Shown: in pieces, positions 1 through 5,938 of the stretch | Numbering within the stretch: the stretch's first letter is position 1 | Layout of the letters: each line of letters begins with the position of its first letter | Assembly (NCBI GenBank): GCA_018711545.1 | Contig: DVIC01000016.1 | Span: 1 to 8,277, forward strand | Source: Fimenecus stercoravium | Lineage (GTDB): Bacteria > Bacillota > Clostridia > Oscillospirales > Acutalibacteraceae | Direction: 5' to 3' | Length of the DNA: 8,277 nt | Made by a program: the position numbers and the translations under genes | Notes under the pieces: generated by a model | Seen by the model: only the letters and a program-made list of their open reading frames with translations | The model's database searches: none | Told to the model about the DNA's origin: nothing

Positions 1-465
1 ATTTTCAAGCTGATCGTCGCACTGTCGCTTCGTGTTCCCTATGTCATTTTCGACGAGCCCGTTTTAGGGCTTGACGCAAACCACCGGGAACTGTTTTACG
101 AATTGCTTTTGGAAGAGTTTGAAACCGGCGAGCGGACGTTTATCCTTGCAACGCACCTGATCGAAGAGGTCGCAAACCTGATCGAGGAAGTTGTTTTAAT
201 TGACAAAGGGAAGGTGCTCCTGCAGGAAAGCGTTGAAGCCTTATCGGAAACCGGATACAGCATTTCAGGCACGGCGCAGGAAGTAGACAGCTATTGCGAA
301 GGCAAAAACGTGATCGGGCAGGATACGCTGGGCGGTATGAAGATCGCTTATGTTTTAGGGGAAAAAGCAGCGCTGCCGCAGGGCAGCAATTTGCAGATCG
401 CGGCGATCAATCTGCAAAAGCTGTTTGTCAAACTGACGGAGAAAGGCGGCAACGGAAATGAATAA
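1..465 (+). CDS. ABC transporter ATP-binding protein, C-terminal part (5' end outside window)
   Basis: This is the nucleotide-binding subunit of an ABC transporter, which hydrolyses ATP on the cytoplasmic side to drive its membrane partner. The frame is open from base 1 and gives 154 residues. The Walker A motif and most of the signature motif lie upstream of the window. Visible are the Walker B segment YVIFDEP (about residues 14-20, with Asp18 and catalytic Glu19), the D-loop GLDA just after it, and the H-loop histidine in ILATHLIEE (residue 52). About 75 residues follow the ATPase core, typical of exporter-type ATPases such as the BcrA/YtrB-like groups. Its stop overlaps the start of the membrane gene by 8 bases, so the two are probably translationally coupled and form one complex. 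The substrate cannot be told. An upstream GntR-type regulator gene is common beside such pairs but is not visible here. Confidence 0.93.
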   Translation: MFKLIVALSLRVPYVIFDEPVLGLDANHRELFYELLLEEFETGERTFILATHLIEEVANLIEEVVLIDKGKVLLQESVEALSETGYSISGTAQEVDSYCEGKNVIGQDTLGGMKIAYVLGEKAALPQGSNLQIAAINLQKLFVKLTEKGGNGNE

Positions 466-1180
466 ATTAAAAGCGGCGGTTCTATACGAATACGCAACCA
501 AAATCAAGGCTATGGGCGTCTTTTATTTGATCCAGTATGCGATCACGGCGTTGATTTTCGCGATCGTCCTCATTTTCACGGACGGGAGCCAGACCGGTTC
601 CAACGCTTTGGAAATCAGCTCGGTCGTTTTTGTAAGCGTGATCGGGGTGTTGGGCTACAAGGAAGACTTTAAGGCGCTGCTGCAAAACGGATACACCCGC
701 AAATCCATCTTTCTTTCGACCGTCTGCATGTTTGTGCTGCTTTGCGGGACCATGGCTCTGATCGACACTGTAATCGGCAACACCATCCACCATTTTGCAA
801 ATCAATATTTCACCCTGTTCGGCAGTCTGTACGGATACAGCAGCCTTTTCGCGAATTGGTTATGGCTCACGGTTTTATATCTATTGTTTTGCAGTCTGTC
901 CTACTTAGCGATTTTGGTGATCCACAGGATCGGGAAAACGGCGTCGCTTTTGCTTGCCGTTGGGCTCGGCGGCGGCGTACTGCTGGTGATCGCACTGTTT
1001 CGATTCGTACTCTCTGACAAAGCCGTGCGCGCGGTCGCGGATTTTTGGATACGGGCGATGGGCTTTACGGGCGACGGAACGACAAATATTTTCTTCCCCG
1101 TGATCACGTTTCTTGTGTTCGGCCTCGTTTTCGGGCTCGGCGCTTTTGCACTGATCCGCCGCGCGGAGCTGAAAGGATAA
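458..1180 (+). CDS. ABC transporter membrane subunit (ABC-2-like permease), six predicted helices
   Basis: This 240-residue integral membrane protein is the likely permease partner of the ATPase that overlaps it. Hydrophobic segments lie at about residues 20-40, 51-67, 83-106, 131-155, 161-185 and 211-233, giving the six-helix pattern of an ABC-2 type half. Between helices 2 and 3 is a charged cytoplasmic-looking stretch, GYKEDFKALLQNGYTRKSIF, resembling the conserved loop of ABC-2 permeases that contacts the ATPase. The ATG at 458 is preceded by AAAGGCGG at a usable distance and lies inside the end of the upstream gene, which supports coupling. The family assignment rests on topology and context, since such permeases diverge strongly. 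No substrate is suggested. A strong terminator follows 15 bases after the stop, so the operon ends here. Confidence 0.85.
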   Translation: MNKLKAAVLYEYATKIKAMGVFYLIQYAITALIFAIVLIFTDGSQTGSNALEISSVVFVSVIGVLGYKEDFKALLQNGYTRKSIFLSTVCMFVLLCGTMALIDTVIGNTIHHFANQYFTLFGSLYGYSSLFANWLWLTVLYLLFCSLSYLAILVIHRIGKTASLLLAVGLGGGVLLVIALFRFVLSDKAVRAVADFWIRAMGFTGDGTTNIFFPVITFLVFGLVFGLGAFALIRRAELKG

Positions 1181-1195
1181 AACGGAAACGGATAA

Positions 1196-1244
1196 AGAGG
1201 ACGGGTCTGTGTCTTTTCTGACACAGACCCGTCCTCTATTTTTT
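1196..1244 (+). terminator. Rho-independent terminator after the ABC transporter genes
   Basis: A perfect 18-bp inverted repeat (1196-1213 and 1220-1237) closes on the six-base loop TTTTCT and is followed by ATTTTTT. It ends the plus-strand ABC operon. On the minus strand the hairpin is followed only by TTTAT, so it may act weakly for transcripts coming from rarA. Confidence 0.93.
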
Positions 1245-1254
1245 GTTGAATGGA

Positions 1255-1285
1255 ATGCGGACAGCCGCAAGGGCTGTCCCTACGG
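1255..1285. repeat. Palindromic intergenic repeat, copy 1 (31 bp)
   Basis: The core is GGACAGCC, loop GCAAG, then GGCTGTCC (1259-1279), flanked by ATGC on the left and CTACGG on the right. An exact copy of all 31 bases occurs in the opposite orientation at 8178-8208. The hairpin has an 8-bp stem and a 5-base loop and sits between convergent genes. It resembles the short dispersed palindromes found between genes in many Clostridia. That class assignment is inference. Confidence 0.8.
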
Positions 1286-1315
1286 GGTTAGAGGCGGGTG
1301 GTTTCCCGCGCCGCG

Positions 1316-1350
1316 TCTGACATCTGACTTCTACCCTCTGTCCTCTGATT
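1316..1350. repeat. Degenerate 7-bp tandem repeat overlapping the 3' end of rarA
   Basis: Five consecutive heptamers begin with TCT: TCTGACA, TCTGACT, TCTACCC, TCTGTCC, TCTGATT. They cover the rarA stop codon (1331-1333) and its last codons, so the final residues SEDRG appear to be supplied by the repeat. Two similar heptamers, TCTAATT and TCTAATG, occur at 8244-8257 near the other palindromic repeat. Confidence 0.6.
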
Positions 1351-2608
1351 TGATCGCGTCCCAATACGCTTTGGCGGCTTGCTCGTTGCGGTTGTCGCCG
1401 TAGAAATAATACTGCTTTCCCAAAAGCGCGTCGGGCATATACTGCTGCTCGACCCAGCGGTGCGGGAAGTCGTGCGGGTATTTGTAAAACTGCCCCGGGC
1501 GCGCGGCGTCCGCGCCGTCGAAATGCTTATTCTGCAAGCACCGCGGGATGCGCCCGTAGTTCCCCTTTTGCACATCCTCCATCGCGGCGGTGATCGCCAT
1601 ATCGCCCGTATTGGACTTCGGTGAAGTCGCCACCAAAATGACGGCATCCGCAAGCGGGATCTTTGCTTCGGGCAGCCCCACGGAAAGCGCGATGTCGCAC
1701 GCGGCCTTGACGATGGGGATGATCTGTGGGTAGGCAAGCCCCACATCCTCGCACGCGCAGACCATCAGCCGCCGCACGGCGGAGGGCAGGTCGCCGCCCG
1801 TGAGAAGCCTTGCGAGATAATGCAGCGCCGCGTCCGGGTCGGAGCCGCGCATGGACTTTTGAAAAGCGGAGATCACGTCGTAGTGCTCGTCGCCGTCCTT
1901 GTCATAGCGGAAGGTGTTGCCGCCCGTGAGCTTCACCGCCGCTTCGAGCGTAACGGTTTTGCCGCCGTCCGCGTCGCGCGGGGCGGCAAGGACGGAAAGC
2001 TCCGTAAAATTGAGCGCGCGGCGCACATCTCCGCCGCAGGCCTGCGCAATGTGCGCCACCACCTCTTCCGGCGCAGTAACGCGCACACCCTGTTCCGCTT
2101 CGAGAAAGGCAAAGCCGCGGCGCACGGCAGGCTCGATCTCCTTTGCCGTAAGAGCCTTAAACTCAAAAACCGTCGAGCGGCTGAGCACGGCGTTGTAGAC
2201 ATAAAAATACGGATTCTCCGTGGTGGAAGCGATCAGCGTGATCTTGCCGCTTTCCATGTATTCCAAAAGCGACTGCTGCTGTTTTTTATTGAAATACTGG
2301 ATCTCGTCGAGATACAAAAGCACCCCATTCGGCGCGGCGAGCGTGCCGATCTCCCCTACGATCTCCTTGATGTCCGCTGTGGAAGCATTCGTACCGTTGA
2401 GCTTTCGAAGCGTCAGATCGGTCGTTTTGGCAAGGATGCGCGCAAGCGTCGTTTTGCCCGTGCCGGGCGGGCCGTAAAAGACCATATTCGGGAGCACACC
2501 GGACTGCGCAATATTGCGAAGCGGCGCCCCCTCGCCTAAGAGGTGGCGCTGCCCGACCATATCGTTGATCGTTTCGGGGCGGAGCCTGTCCGCCAGCGGT
2601 GCTGTCAT
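1331..2608 (-). CDS. rarA: Replication-associated recombination protein A (RarA/MgsA, AAA+ ATPase)
   Basis: RarA is a tetrameric AAA+ ATPase of the clamp-loader/RuvB clade that works at stalled or damaged replication forks with single-strand binding protein. Numbered from the ATG, the 425 residues show Walker A GPPGTGKTT (46-54), Walker B LLYLDEIQYF (97-106, acidic pair 101-102), sensor 1 STTEN (128-132), an arginine-finger candidate in SRS (143-145) and sensor 2 GGDVRRALN (192-200). The C-terminal half carries the family hallmarks NYGRIP and YKYPHDFP followed by WVEQQY. Length is normal for the family. A TTG at 2612-2614 would add two residues, but the GAGGA at 2615-2619 is only one base from it and six from the ATG at 2606-2608, so I chose the ATG. 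The gene starts 2 bases after the phosphatase stop and is clearly co-transcribed with it. Its last residues overlap a tandem repeat. Confidence 0.96.
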   Translation of the reverse strand: MTAPLADRLRPETINDMVGQRHLLGEGAPLRNIAQSGVLPNMVFYGPPGTGKTTLARILAKTTDLTLRKLNGTNASTADIKEIVGEIGTLAAPNGVLLYLDEIQYFNKKQQQSLLEYMESGKITLIASTTENPYFYVYNAVLSRSTVFEFKALTAKEIEPAVRRGFAFLEAEQGVRVTAPEEVVAHIAQACGGDVRRALNFTELSVLAAPRDADGGKTVTLEAAVKLTGGNTFRYDKDGDEHYDVISAFQKSMRGSDPDAALHYLARLLTGGDLPSAVRRLMVCACEDVGLAYPQIIPIVKAACDIALSVGLPEAKIPLADAVILVATSPKSNTGDMAITAAMEDVQKGNYGRIPRCLQNKHFDGADAARPGQFYKYPHDFPHRWVEQQYMPDALLGKQYYFYGDNRNEQAAKAYWDAIKSEDRG

Positions 2609-2610
2609 AG

Positions 2611-3267
2611 TCAATCCTCAAAAATCAATTTTTGCACGTCGGCGGGCGTTTCGGCAATGTGATCCGCGCCGTATTCCTCGAATTCCGCACGGCTGCCGAA
2701 GCCGTACAGCACGGCGATGCAGGGGATCCCCGCCGCCTTTGCCCCGCAGATATCGTAAAGCCGGTCGCCGACCATGACCGTGTCGGCGCTTGCAACGCCG
2801 AGCGCCCGCATAGCGGTGCGCATGATCTCCGCCTTATCGGCGCTTTTTTCGTCGAAGCTCGCGCCGCCGACATAGTCTACATACTGTATGAGCCCCTGCT
2901 CGCGCAGGATCTGCTCGATATAGGGCGTGGGCTTGGAGGAAGCGGTCGCCGTTTTTACGCCGCTTTCGCGAAGCGTGCGCAAAAGCTGAGGGATCCCGTC
3001 GTAAATGCGCGCCTCGCGCCAGCCTCTCGCCCGGTAGCGTTCGCGGTATTTTTCGATCATAAAGCCGATCTTATCATCCGGGTAGCCGAACAGCGTTTGA
3101 AAGCTGTCATAGATCGGCGGGCCGATAAATTTGCGCAGCGTCGAAAGCGGGGGTGAAGGCTTGCCGTCCGCCTCGAACGCATATTGCAGGCTTTTGAAGA
3201 TGCCCTCCGAAGTGTCCGCCAGCGTACCGTCAAAATCAAATAATACTGCCTTGTAACGGGGTTTCAT
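2611..3267 (-). CDS. HAD-superfamily hydrolase, phosphoglycolate phosphatase-like (subfamily IA)
   Basis: This 218-residue cytoplasmic phosphatase belongs to the haloacid dehalogenase superfamily. Motif I is LFDFDGTLADT (9-19), with nucleophile Asp11 and acid/base Asp13. Motif II is the Ser in TATASSK (Ser110), motif III is probably Lys145, and motif IV is MVGDRLYD with Asp168 and Asp172. A helical cap lies between about residues 17 and 90, as in the Gph/PpaX group. Substrates of this group include phosphoglycolate, pyrophosphate and nucleotides, and sequence alone does not choose among them. The ATG at 3267 is the only start codon in this frame near the conserved N-terminus, yet the nearest good ribosome binding site is 24 bases away and seems to serve a 7-codon mini-ORF overlapping this start. 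It is followed at once by rarA. Confidence is high for the family and low for the substrate. Confidence 0.93.
   Translation of the reverse strand: MKPRYKAVLFDFDGTLADTSEGIFKSLQYAFEADGKPSPPLSTLRKFIGPPIYDSFQTLFGYPDDKIGFMIEKYRERYRARGWREARIYDGIPQLLRTLRESGVKTATASSKPTPYIEQILREQGLIQYVDYVGGASFDEKSADKAEIMRTAMRALGVASADTVMVGDRLYDICGAKAAGIPCIAVLYGFGSRAEFEEYGADHIAETPADVQKLIFED
2615..2619 (-). promoter_or_regulatory. Ribosome binding site of rarA that decides its start
   Basis: GAGGA lies inside the last codons of the phosphatase gene, 6 bases ahead of the ATG at 2606-2608. The alternative TTG at 2612-2614 would leave only a 1-base spacer and is unlikely to be used. Confidence 0.7.
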
Positions 3268-3287
3268 GTTTTCATTCTGCGGCGCAT
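3264..3287 (-). CDS. Putative leader mini-ORF, 7 codons, overlapping the phosphatase start
   Basis: Reading on the minus strand, AGAAAGGAG is followed after 4 bases by an ATG that opens the peptide MRRRMKT. Its TGA stop overlaps the phosphatase ATG as ATGA (3264-3267). The phosphatase frame has no start codon closer to the Shine-Dalgarno, so ribosomes would first translate this peptide and then restart. Three consecutive arginine codons (CGC, CGC, AGA) are notable. The ORF is very short and may be chance, but the arrangement explains an otherwise poorly served start. Confidence 0.4.
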   Translation of the reverse strand: MRRRMKT

Positions 3288-3291
3288 GCCG

Positions 3292-3300
3292 CTCCTTTCT
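3292..3300 (-). promoter_or_regulatory. Shine-Dalgarno AGAAAGGAG upstream of the mini-ORF and phosphatase gene
   Basis: This is a strong purine-rich site, 4 bases before the mini-ORF ATG (3285-3287) but 24 bases before the phosphatase ATG (3265-3267). The distance is too long for direct initiation at the phosphatase start, which suggests coupled translation. Confidence 0.6.
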
Positions 3301-3301
3301 T

Positions 3302-3395
3302 TAAGCTGCCGCCTGCCAAGGGCGAAAAAGGGAAAGGTGCCGTGCCGGCGCGTTTTCGGCATACCGGGTCCGACGCCCGGCAGCTTACGCTGCCG
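3302..3395 (-). promoter_or_regulatory. Leader region with competing inverted repeats between the propeller and phosphatase genes
   Basis: Directly after the stop of the upstream gene a hairpin with a 7-bp stem can form (3378-3384 with 3389-3395, 4-base loop). Its downstream arm plus part of the loop, 3378-3387, is also perfectly complementary over 10 bases to 3302-3311, which ends one base from the Shine-Dalgarno. The two pairings exclude each other. No run of U follows the hairpin, so it is not a standard terminator. I see no convincing promoter in this gap, so the phosphatase and rarA may depend on readthrough from the upstream gene. A regulatory role is inferred only from geometry. Confidence 0.35.
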
Positions 3396-4700
3396 TCAGC
3401 GGATCGCCGACAGATCCAGCACCACGTTTTCGTAACCGTCCACATTGATCACATAGAACATAACGGTCGTATCATCCAAGAAGCGCATATTGCCGTGCTG
3501 GGCGTAATTTGTTTCGGTATACGTCACGGATGCACCCGTTTCGGTGTTGTAGACATAAATGCGGTAGTCAAGCGCATTCGCAACCGTGCCTGCCATAACG
3601 ACATACTTCCCGTCGGGGCTGACAGCAAACGCGAGCGGATTGATCTTGTAATCCTGCGGTGTGATGACCGTCGTATCATAGGTCGTGTAGATGCGGCCGT
3701 CCTCCTTGGCAAGCAGGTAATCCCCGCTGCGGATATACGAAGAGTCATACGTCGCATAAAAGCTGGAGATCACACTCTCCTCGCCGTTTTCGTAGCGCAC
3801 GGTCCGGAAGCCGCCGTCCGTCTCACGAATGAAAGCAAAGGCATTGTCGGAGAGCGGCTTGACGTAGCATTCCGCTACATCAAGCGCCACCGAAAGCTCG
3901 CGGCTGTCGGTCTTTGTGTAAATGTCGATCGGCGTTTCGCCGCTTTGGCTCTGCTCGTGGTTGCGGCTCGAGAAAAACGGGATGGCTGCTCCCGTCGCGG
4001 TGAGCGCCTCGTCCGTGATCCTACAGAAATCCTCCCGCATGGCGCCGGAGATCCCGACAGTGCGGTTGTTTTCGCTCAAGAACCGCGTCAGGCTCCCGTC
4101 CGCACGGTTGACGATATACGACTCCTCCCAAACGGGTTCTTGCGCATACGCCTGCGTGCGGTCGGAGTGCGCGAGCAGCAGGCAGCGCCCGTCGGCGGCA
4201 TAAGCAGCAGGAAGATCGGTGACCTTGAACATCATAAAGCTGTAAATATATACATCCTCGTCCGTCGAACCGTCTGTTGAGAACACGCCGTAGCCGCAAA
4301 TGTGCCCGTCCCGCTCAATGTAATGGATGTTCGCGGGGATGTGCTGCCCGCTCAGCGGCACGGAAAGCTCCATGGTGCCGGTCTCGGCAAGCTCGACAAA
4401 ATCCGTTCCGTTGAATTCATAAAAGAGCACGTTGCCCGCCGCATCCGCCGTATAAAAGACGTTGTCAAAATCGGTGGACATGTAGGGGATCGACGTAATG
4501 GTGCGTGCAAGCTCCACCGTTTCGAGCTCCTCCGGGTTGCCCAGCGCCGATGTATCGTCCTCCTGCGGCGGATTGCGGTACAGCCAAACGGCAGCGAGCA
4601 CGGCAGCGACCGCCAAAACGGCAACGATGATCGTGACCACATTCTTTTTTGCCGAGGTCTTGTTTTTGCCGCTCGGCGCGGCCTCCTGTGTGAAAAGCAC
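3396..4700 (-). CDS. Membrane-anchored extracytoplasmic protein with beta-propeller-like repeats, unknown function
   Basis: I do not recognise a named family for this 434-residue protein. A short basic N-terminus (GKNKTSAKK) precedes one hydrophobic helix at about residues 21-41. That suggests a single anchor with the N-terminus inside and the rest outside the membrane. The remainder is beta-rich, with repeated segments such as NVLFYEFNGTDFVEL, GRIYTTYDTTVIT and, near the C-terminus, PDGKYVVMAG (about 362-371) followed by YRIYVYNTETG. These resemble blades of TolB/WD40-like propellers. No catalytic motif or lipobox is visible. The start is GTG at 4698-4700 behind AGGAAGG at about 10 bases. 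A TGA blocks the frame further upstream, and no ATG occurs between it and the GTG. A good promoter lies about 90 bases upstream. It may sense or bind something at the cell surface, but that is a guess. Confidence 0.8.
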   Translation of the reverse strand: MLFTQEAAPSGKNKTSAKKNVVTIIVAVLAVAAVLAAVWLYRNPPQEDDTSALGNPEELETVELARTITSIPYMSTDFDNVFYTADAAGNVLFYEFNGTDFVELAETGTMELSVPLSGQHIPANIHYIERDGHICGYGVFSTDGSTDEDVYIYSFMMFKVTDLPAAYAADGRCLLLAHSDRTQAYAQEPVWEESYIVNRADGSLTRFLSENNRTVGISGAMREDFCRITDEALTATGAAIPFFSSRNHEQSQSGETPIDIYTKTDSRELSVALDVAECYVKPLSDNAFAFIRETDGGFRTVRYENGEESVISSFYATYDSSYIRSGDYLLAKEDGRIYTTYDTTVITPQDYKINPLAFAVSPDGKYVVMAGTVANALDYRIYVYNTETGASVTYTETNYAQHGNMRFLDDTTVMFYVINVDGYENVVLDLSAIR

Positions 4701-4793
4701 CTGCGTTCCGCCTTCCTGTCCTAAAAATCATCGCCCCTGCGGCAGAGTTCACTGCGCGGTGCGGGCGTTTTATGCGCGTATGGCCATGCGATC

Positions 4794-4822
4794 ATTTTAG
4801 CATGTTCCCCATGAAAAAGCAA
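4794..4822 (-). promoter_or_regulatory. Sigma-A type promoter for the propeller-phosphatase-rarA unit
   Basis: On the minus strand a -35 box TTGCTT (4817-4822), a 17-base spacer and a -10 box TAAAAT (4794-4799) are seen, with TGC directly before the -10 (extended -10 form). Transcription would start near 4787, leaving a leader of roughly 85 bases before the GTG start. Confidence 0.65.
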
Positions 4823-4904
4823 GCAGCGCGGGATGTTTCTATTTTGCCGCGCGCACGCATATATATTGGATAAAACGACGGAAAACAGAAAATAGGTGAA
4901 CAGC

Positions 4905-5840
4905 ATGGAAAAATTTCTGCCGGAGGGCATCCTGTTTGAAACGGAAGAAAACCGAAAACGGATCGCAAGCTTTCCGCGGCTGCGGGAGGCGTTTTATGAG
5001 GACGCCGTCTTAGAAGCGCGCGCTGTGCTGTGCGACCGCGCGCACAACCTGCATGTCGATCTCGGTGAAATCAAGGGATTCATGCCGCACGCGGAATGTG
5101 CGCTGGGGATCCCGGAGGGCACGGTGCGCGACATCGCGGTAATCTCCCGCGTCAACAAGCCCGTCTGCTTTCGCATCACCTCTTTTTACGATGATGAAAA
5201 CGGCGTGCGTACCGCCGTGCTCAGCCGCCGCGCCGTGCAGGAAGCCTGCCGGCGCGACTATGTCGCCCGGCTTTCTCCGGGGGATGTGATTGACGCCGTC
5301 GTCACGCGCAACGAGACGTTCGGCACATTCTGCGACATCGGTGCGGGGCTGACGGCCCTGCTGCCCATCGACGGCATTTCCGTTTCGCGCATCCCGCACC
5401 CGCGCGTGCGCTTCGCCGTGGGGCAGCGCATCCGCGCCGTGGTGCGCGGACGCGACGAAATGGGGCGCATCACCCTTTCGCACAAGGAGCTTTTAGGAAC
5501 GTGGCAGGAAAACGCCGATCGCTTTTCGGTGGGCGAGACCGTGCCCGGCATAGTACGCTCGGTGGAAAGCTACGGTATTTTTGTGGAGCTTACGCCCAAC
5601 CTTGCTGGGCTTGCAGAACTAACGCCGGGCGTGCAGGCAGGCGAGGGCGCGAGCGTATACATCAAAAGCATTTCTCCCGATCGCATGAAGATCAAGCTGA
5701 TTTTAGTTGACCACTTTCCCGCACCGGAAACGCCGCAGCACATTTCCTACCCCGACACACAGCACCTCGACCGCTGGGTCTATTCCCCGCCGGGATGCCT
5801 AAAAACGGTAGAAAGCGTTTTTGCGCAGGCAGGAGCGTGA
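4905..5840 (+). CDS. S1 RNA-binding domain protein (ribosomal protein S1-like)
   Basis: This 311-residue cytoplasmic protein consists largely of OB-fold S1 domains that bind RNA. A divergent first repeat spans about 33-109 (VDLGEIKGFMPHAE). A second spans about 124-193 (GDVIDAVVTRNETFGTFCDIGAGLTALLP, then VGQRIRAVVRG and ITLSHKELLGTW). A third spans about 207-266 (VGETVPGIVRSVESYGIFVELTPNLAGLAEL). A 45-residue tail rich in Pro, His and Tyr follows. The length is well below that of the six-domain S1 of proteobacteria and nearer to the short S1-like proteins of Firmicutes. It could be the S1 homologue of this organism or an accessory RNA-binding protein. The ATG at 4905 has AGGTG six bases upstream. 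A GTG at 4896 lies inside that site, so I rejected it. The gene is divergent from the preceding unit. I found no convincing promoter or terminator for it. Confidence 0.88.
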   Translation: MEKFLPEGILFETEENRKRIASFPRLREAFYEDAVLEARAVLCDRAHNLHVDLGEIKGFMPHAECALGIPEGTVRDIAVISRVNKPVCFRITSFYDDENGVRTAVLSRRAVQEACRRDYVARLSPGDVIDAVVTRNETFGTFCDIGAGLTALLPIDGISVSRIPHPRVRFAVGQRIRAVVRGRDEMGRITLSHKELLGTWQENADRFSVGETVPGIVRSVESYGIFVELTPNLAGLAELTPGVQAGEGASVYIKSISPDRMKIKLILVDHFPAPETPQHISYPDTQHLDRWVYSPPGCLKTVESVFAQAGA

Positions 5841-5865
5841 TTTTTGCGAATTTTGCGGTCTTGGT

Positions 5866-5894
5866 TTGCATTTTTTTGTGAAATATAGTAGAAT
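5866..5894 (+). promoter_or_regulatory. Probable promoter of the dockerin hydrolase gene
   Basis: A -35-like TTGCAT (5866-5871), a 17-base T-rich spacer and a -10 box TAGAAT (5889-5894) lie about 45 bases ahead of the start codon. The -10 is good and the -35 is weak. Confidence 0.55.
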
Positions 5895-5938
5895 GTATTT
5901 GTAGATTTCCCAAATGGTTTACGAGGGAGGATTTTGAA

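Noticed and set aside
1820..2539. Open frame of 239 codons on the plus strand opposite rarA
   Set aside because: It lies wholly antisense to a clearly conserved AAA+ gene, is Arg/His-rich with no recognisable domain, and reflects the GC-rich codon pattern of rarA.
3342..4280. Open frame of 312 codons on the plus strand opposite the propeller-like gene
   Set aside because: Its composition is that of an antisense shadow (many Arg, His, Val, Ile) and it has no good ribosome binding site. The minus-strand frame has an N-terminal membrane anchor and propeller-like motifs and its own promoter.
4840..4904. Promoter for the S1-domain gene, TTGCCG with TATATT
   Set aside because: The spacing is only about 12 bases. 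No pair of boxes with 16-18 bases between them was found, so I left the promoter unassigned.
4896..4904. GTG start for the S1-domain protein, three codons earlier
   Set aside because: The GTG is part of the AGGTG ribosome binding site that serves the ATG at 4905.
5841..5865. Terminator after the S1-domain gene
   Set aside because: The stretch is T-rich, but no stable stem precedes a T-run.
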